A stretch of DNA of 64,000 nucleotides. It comes from Nipponacmea schrenckii. Its lineage: Eukaryota > Mollusca > Gastropoda > Lottiidae. Positions within the stretch are counted from its first letter, which is position 1; each line of letters begins with the position of its first letter. The notes beneath the pieces are model-generated. The model saw only the letters and a list, made by a program, of their open reading frames with translations, made no database searches and was not told where the DNA came from. A program made the translations under genes and the position numbers. The stretch is taken from the NCBI GenBank assembly GCA_030562195.1, contig CM060200.1, positions 40,273,084-40,337,083 on the forward strand, written 5' to 3'. Shown here piece by piece: positions 59,905 to 64,000 of this stretch.

Positions 59905-60470
59905 TGAAATAGATGGCTAATCTGAAGGTGTAAGTAATTCCTTTGTTCAAAATTGAAAATTTGTTGGCTTATACCACGTTCCTGTGGCATCAAATTTTGT
60001 TCATAACAGCATCAGTTTAGGAGATTATTGGGTCAAGATTCAAGCAAGCCAAGGTCAGAAATCATGCAGTGTTCTTGAGCAGGTTTGTTTGCCCCCCAAA
60101 ATGTATTGAGAAAATAATGGTATTTCTAAATTTTCTGATAAACATGTGCTATGCTCTAGCACCTGCTTCCAGCATCTAAGCCAGGAGAAAACGGAATAAA
60201 AACATCTTGACCAATACAGTCATTTAGCTGGGGAAGAGACACTCTTTTAACTGTCATTTCTAAATACTGGTACTGCACGAACATGTAATGGTAGCACAAG
60301 GTCCAATACCTCAATCAGAAATGCAAAGTGTATATTGCTGTCAACCCAGGATCCTCCCCAATCGAAAGATTTTGACAAGGATGAACTCTATTGAACACTT
60401 CATTTCAACTTGAATTGATCTATAGCCTTTCAGTGAACAGGAGAAATTTTCAGAATTCCATAAATTTTTT
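59905..60470. other. Unique intergenic sequence between SKA1 and cyclin B
   Basis: Separates the repeat block from the cyclin B 3' UTR. No frame with protein-like composition or splice support was found, and I see nothing specific. Confidence 0.4.
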
Positions 60471-60569
60471 TTTAACTTTATTCTAAAAACACGAAATTAC
60501 AAAATGGAAGAAGGATTATTATGCGTGGTATTGAATGACTAAAAAGATACAAGATCAATAACTTAACAG

Positions 60570-60575
60570 TTTATT
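60570..60575 (-). terminator. Cyclin B poly(A) signal
   Basis: AATAAA on the minus strand, about 520 bases after the cyclin B stop codon and directly downstream of the CPE and Pumilio motifs. A second hexamer is at 60478-60483. Confidence 0.6.
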
Positions 60576-60583
60576 CTATGATA

Positions 60584-60611
60584 TATTTACAGATGTACAA
60601 TGATAATAAAA
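60584..60611 (-). promoter_or_regulatory. Cyclin B 3' UTR Pumilio site and cytoplasmic polyadenylation element
   Basis: In mRNA sense: UUUUAU (60606-60611), then UGUAAAUA (60584-60591), then AAUAAA (60570-60575). A further canonical UUUUUAU is at 60642-60648. UUUUA(U) is bound by CPEB and UGUANAUA by Pumilio. The CPE-to-hexamer gap is 30 nt, inside the range known for translational activation of maternal cyclin B mRNAs. The call rests on motif match and order only. Confidence 0.6.
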
Positions 60612-61094
60612 TAATCGTCCATTCATTCACTCTCTTAATTCATAAAAACATGACATGATTTCTTGATTATACCCCAATCAGCATAGAAATACAAGTCCAT
60701 ATTTAATTGGACAGACCAAAATTTTCTCAGACCTAATTCCAAAATACTGGTGGTCGGTACCAAATCAAATTTTACTTGACTAAGTATTTCAATGCATGAA
60801 AGAAGTTCGAAAACATGATTACCAAGTTTAATGCCATTTTGGCTTATTAAAAACATGCACTTGTGCCAAAAAAAAAAAAATAACGTACCCTTTAGGCAAA
60901 TTAAAAACATTCTCTGAAACTAAAATCACATGCATACCTGAACGTTAAAAACATAGGTATAAAATAGTTTGAAGATATATGAAAGACAAGGAGTAATGAA
61001 TTATCAAGTACTGAATGAAGTCGATGACATTTATAACCCGAACCACAAATACACAATTTCAAGTCTAACAATGTCCAGTCCTAGACTAAACTCA

Positions 61095-63860
61095 CTAAGA
61101 TGCTAGGTCGGTTATTATACTGGATTTTAATTCTGGAATGGTACTTATTTTCATAAATTTTGAACTCAAATATTTGGTACGAACCGCCTGAAATGAAATA
61201 AGACAATTTTTAGAAGAAGGCGAAGAAAGCAAAGATTGTCCTATTTTTAATAGAGTTAATCCTTAGGTTATTTAAGCCGACATAAGGTGAAACTACCTCC
61301 TTACAATTCCAAGCAAATTTTATTCATACAGCTGAATGGAGTTATTGATATTACACAACTTGTCAACATTACTGTGTAGGAAAGAGGTAGATATGAGCAA
61401 GGAATAGAATGGTTATCTGTCCTTGTGAGAATGGAGTAAATAACTTGTCAACTTACCGTTAATTTACTGGTTTCAGCTTTAACAACTAATTGAGATAATT
61501 TTTGAAGTAGAGGAGTTAATTCTTTTTCTGTGTAGGCACTGTAGTGAGCTAGGGTATCACACTGAAATAAACATTACAATTAGCAATCTGTCAATCACTA
61601 AACTAGATTTAAATATTTAGGTTGGTTATCCAATTACTCTATAGGAACAGATACCTTTTAGAAATTAGACAAATCCATCATACTATACCAACTTATTAGA
61701 AAACATAAGTTGGTGTTATCAGCTGATACTATCAAATAAAAGTCAATACATACCCATGATGAACTATCTAAAACTTTCATTGAAAGACATAAAGCTGCAG
61801 CTGCTATTTGAGATGGGTTGTAATGGACCATATCATATTCCACTATAGTTAATTCCATTAGGTATTTGGCTAGTGTGTGTTTGGTTGCGTCGACCTACAA
61901 AAACAATTCAAATTGAATTTACATTCAAAATCCAAGGTTATGGGTGTTCGAGTACCAACTCAATAATGTAAAAGTGACTATAACTTAACATTCAACAAAA
62001 CAGTTTAGTGGCTAGAGCAGGTTTGACCTGGCAACAATTAAGTAATTTTAATCAATGACAAATACCTAACTATGATATCTGTTGAAAATCGCTTTTTAAA
62101 TGAAAAATTAAAAACGTACTTGTCCTGCCTTGGAATTCCTCCGTAAGAAATGTAAACACAAGGGTTTTCCAAAACTAAAGTTCAAAGTTCTTAAAATCAA
62201 TTGTTCCATATTCCTAATATCAGCTTTAGTATAAGCATTGTCAGTAATATACACAAAATCAGCCACTTCAGGAGCATACATCTCTTCGTATTTCGACGCC
62301 AGTAACATTGAGGTCACACCAACTAATTGTAGTTTATTTCTGGAGATTGGATGAACCTGTCAAAATTATGAAATTATTAACTTAAAAATGAATATATGAC
62401 AAGAAACTCAAACTACAGTAGATATGGTAATAAAAAAAATGCAAGTCATGAATAGTAGAGGGAAGTTTCAGATTTTGATATTCTTAGATATCTTTTGATT
62501 TGATATCAAACACTGTCCAAATTCAGTGATTAAAGCTAGAATGAGTAGGAAATAAGACCGTACCTGTAAAAATCTGTCTATTATAGAGACAGTGAGGTAG
62601 AGAGTTTCCTGTAGAAGATGAAATCTATGATGAACTTGACATAACCAATCTATTAATATGGACCTCATTTTACCAGTAACTTCCTGTCCCTCTAGATAGT
62701 TACAACGTACACTGAAATCTACCTGTAATAAATATACAATTAATATTTAGTTAAGTTTTCACACAAACTCAAAGCATTTACTTTCAGGAGCGCTGCTCCA
62801 ATGATATTTATGGAATCCATGACAATGTTGTTTCAATGATAAATCTTTTCCTTTAGTGCAGCTTGCTTTTGTTTTACCTTTTTTGCGAAAAATCTTTTAA
62901 ATCATTCATTTGAACAAAAGTTCAAACTTAAATTAACATTTTTCAAACTTCTTAAAACAATATTTTATTCAAATAAATCAAAAAGTTTGGGGGACAGGCT
63001 TTGGCCTTTATAACCCCTTATTTACCTCTAATTTTCTCATGTATTGGTAGATGTCATTAACGTAATCACTGACTAATTGAGGATTGTCTTTATCATTGGC
63101 GTCAATGTCTTCTACTGGACACATGGCTTTAGAGAAGGCTTCAGGCTTGTCTTCACTGATGTCCATAGGATCTACAGTCACTATAGGTTCTGTTGGCATC
63201 TTTAATGATGGTATTAATTCAACCACTACAGGCTCCTTGTCCTATAAGAAAACATGATTAAACATACAAGTTTCTAAATTGAAACAAGTCAGAAAAAGCC
63301 TTTACTTAAATTTTATGTAGCATGCTAAGTTTTTGTGCAGTAAAAACCACTTCCATCAATGTAGACTAGAATTCTTCAAAAAGATTCTTATTAAAAAGCA
63401 ACCCTCAGTAAAATTCAAATTTAATACAGTTTGATAGAAATCCTAATCTAAGGATATCACAATTACTGCTCAGAGAAAACATTACCTGGATCTGTCCCAA
63501 TTCTTGGTCTTTCTTCACAAATTTGGACTTCTGTAAAATTTCTTTTTTGATGATACCAGATTTCTTTGTGGGGTCGATAGTCATGTTGGATACTTTGTTT
63601 CCGATATCTCCCAGTGCTGCTCGGTTTGATCTGGTTGGGAAGCCTTTGGTGGACATCGTATCTTTTTTAATATTAATATTTTGACTAGCAATGTTCGCCT
63701 GGAAGGAAAAATAAATAATTAGTTTAAAGCTTACTTCATATGAATAGTACAGTACAAATAGTCCACATGGTTAAACAACTCCCCATTTTTGCCTCAAATT
63801 GAAAAATTGATATCCTGTTACTGTTCTCTGTAAACTTACAAGTAATTTGGTGAGGTCCAT
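61095..63860 (-). CDS. CCNB: G2/mitotic cyclin B, complete
   Basis: Eight coding exons: 63840-63860 (ATG), 63486-63698, 63026-63241, 62564-62722, 62120-62356, 61754-61894, 61457-61561 and 61095-61187 (TAG). They give 394 residues, the usual length; most junctions are phase 0. The N-terminus has the destruction box RAALGDIGN (about residue 33), the APC/C degron. The linker [23 protein letters not shown] is typical of B-type cyclins (residue pattern at 63026-63110). The cyclin box starts with [13 protein letters not shown] and continues [38 protein letters not shown] and [14 protein letters not shown]; the C-terminal cyclin fold holds [15 protein letters not shown]. It binds and activates CDK1 for entry into mitosis. 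The start at 63860 adds 21 residues ahead of a second ATG (63656), which is followed by [15 protein letters not shown]; either could be used, since exon 1 is short. Confidence 0.96.
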
Positions 63861-64000
63861 TTTAATGGCAGAAAATAAATAAACACGGTCCACTTCTGGT
63901 ATATGAATGAAATCTCATTATCCAGCCATGGCTTCTAATCCTAAACACTGGTAAATACACCCACTACAGTCAGTAATAAGCCAAGGTTAATCTCTTTATC

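Noticed and set aside
58110..59912. Series of overlapping plus-strand open frames with similar peptides (GPLSYRMFTIW)
   Set aside because: They come from the ~108-bp SINE-derived array; frames overlap and restart with each unit, with no gene structure.

Overview
This window is nuclear DNA from an animal. It is AT-rich, its genes are split by GT-AG introns, and it is packed with minisatellites, tRNA-derived SINEs and palindromic MITEs. The proteins are bilaterian, and the repeat style with the cyclin B suggests a marine invertebrate, most likely a mollusc such as a gastropod or limpet. The organism call is inference, not proof.

Four protein genes can be reconstructed exon by exon with matching phases. 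(1) An ATP8B-class P4-ATPase (phospholipid flippase) lies on the minus strand from about 30.8 kb to the left edge and continues beyond it; about 780 N-terminal residues are present. (2) CFAP53 (CCDC11), a ciliary axoneme protein, is complete on the minus strand at 48.3-52.45 kb. (3) SKA1, a kinetochore protein, is complete on the plus strand at 53.3-57.1 kb, head-to-head with CFAP53. (4) Cyclin B is complete on the minus strand at 61.1-63.9 kb, tail-to-tail with SKA1. SKA1 and cyclin B are both mitotic genes. No tRNA, rRNA or CRISPR feature was found.

Layout: 0-31 kb is the ATP8B gene, whose introns hold large tandem arrays with units of 32, 32, 22, 54, about 70, 69, 17, 33 and 46 bp. 31-43 kb holds a probable 5' UTR exon, three more arrays (54, 48 and 41 bp), MITEs and SINEs. 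43-48 kb is a gene-poor stretch with one orphan signal-peptide-like exon. 48-57 kb is the CFAP53/SKA1 pair. 57-61 kb is repeat DNA (about 161-bp and about 108-bp units). 61-64 kb is cyclin B.

The most interesting points concern the ATP8B gene. It has two intact, equal-length, phase-0 exons that encode alternative versions of the TM1-TM2 hairpin, so they look mutually exclusive. It has two alternative start exons. It has a 32-bp minisatellite that is a tenfold amplification of one of its own 3' splice sites, so that every decoy site leads to an early stop. The same 54-bp minisatellite also sits in opposite orientation on either side of the alternatively spliced 5' half. Cyclin B carries a CPE / Pumilio-site / AAUAAA arrangement in its 3' UTR, as expected for maternal translational control.
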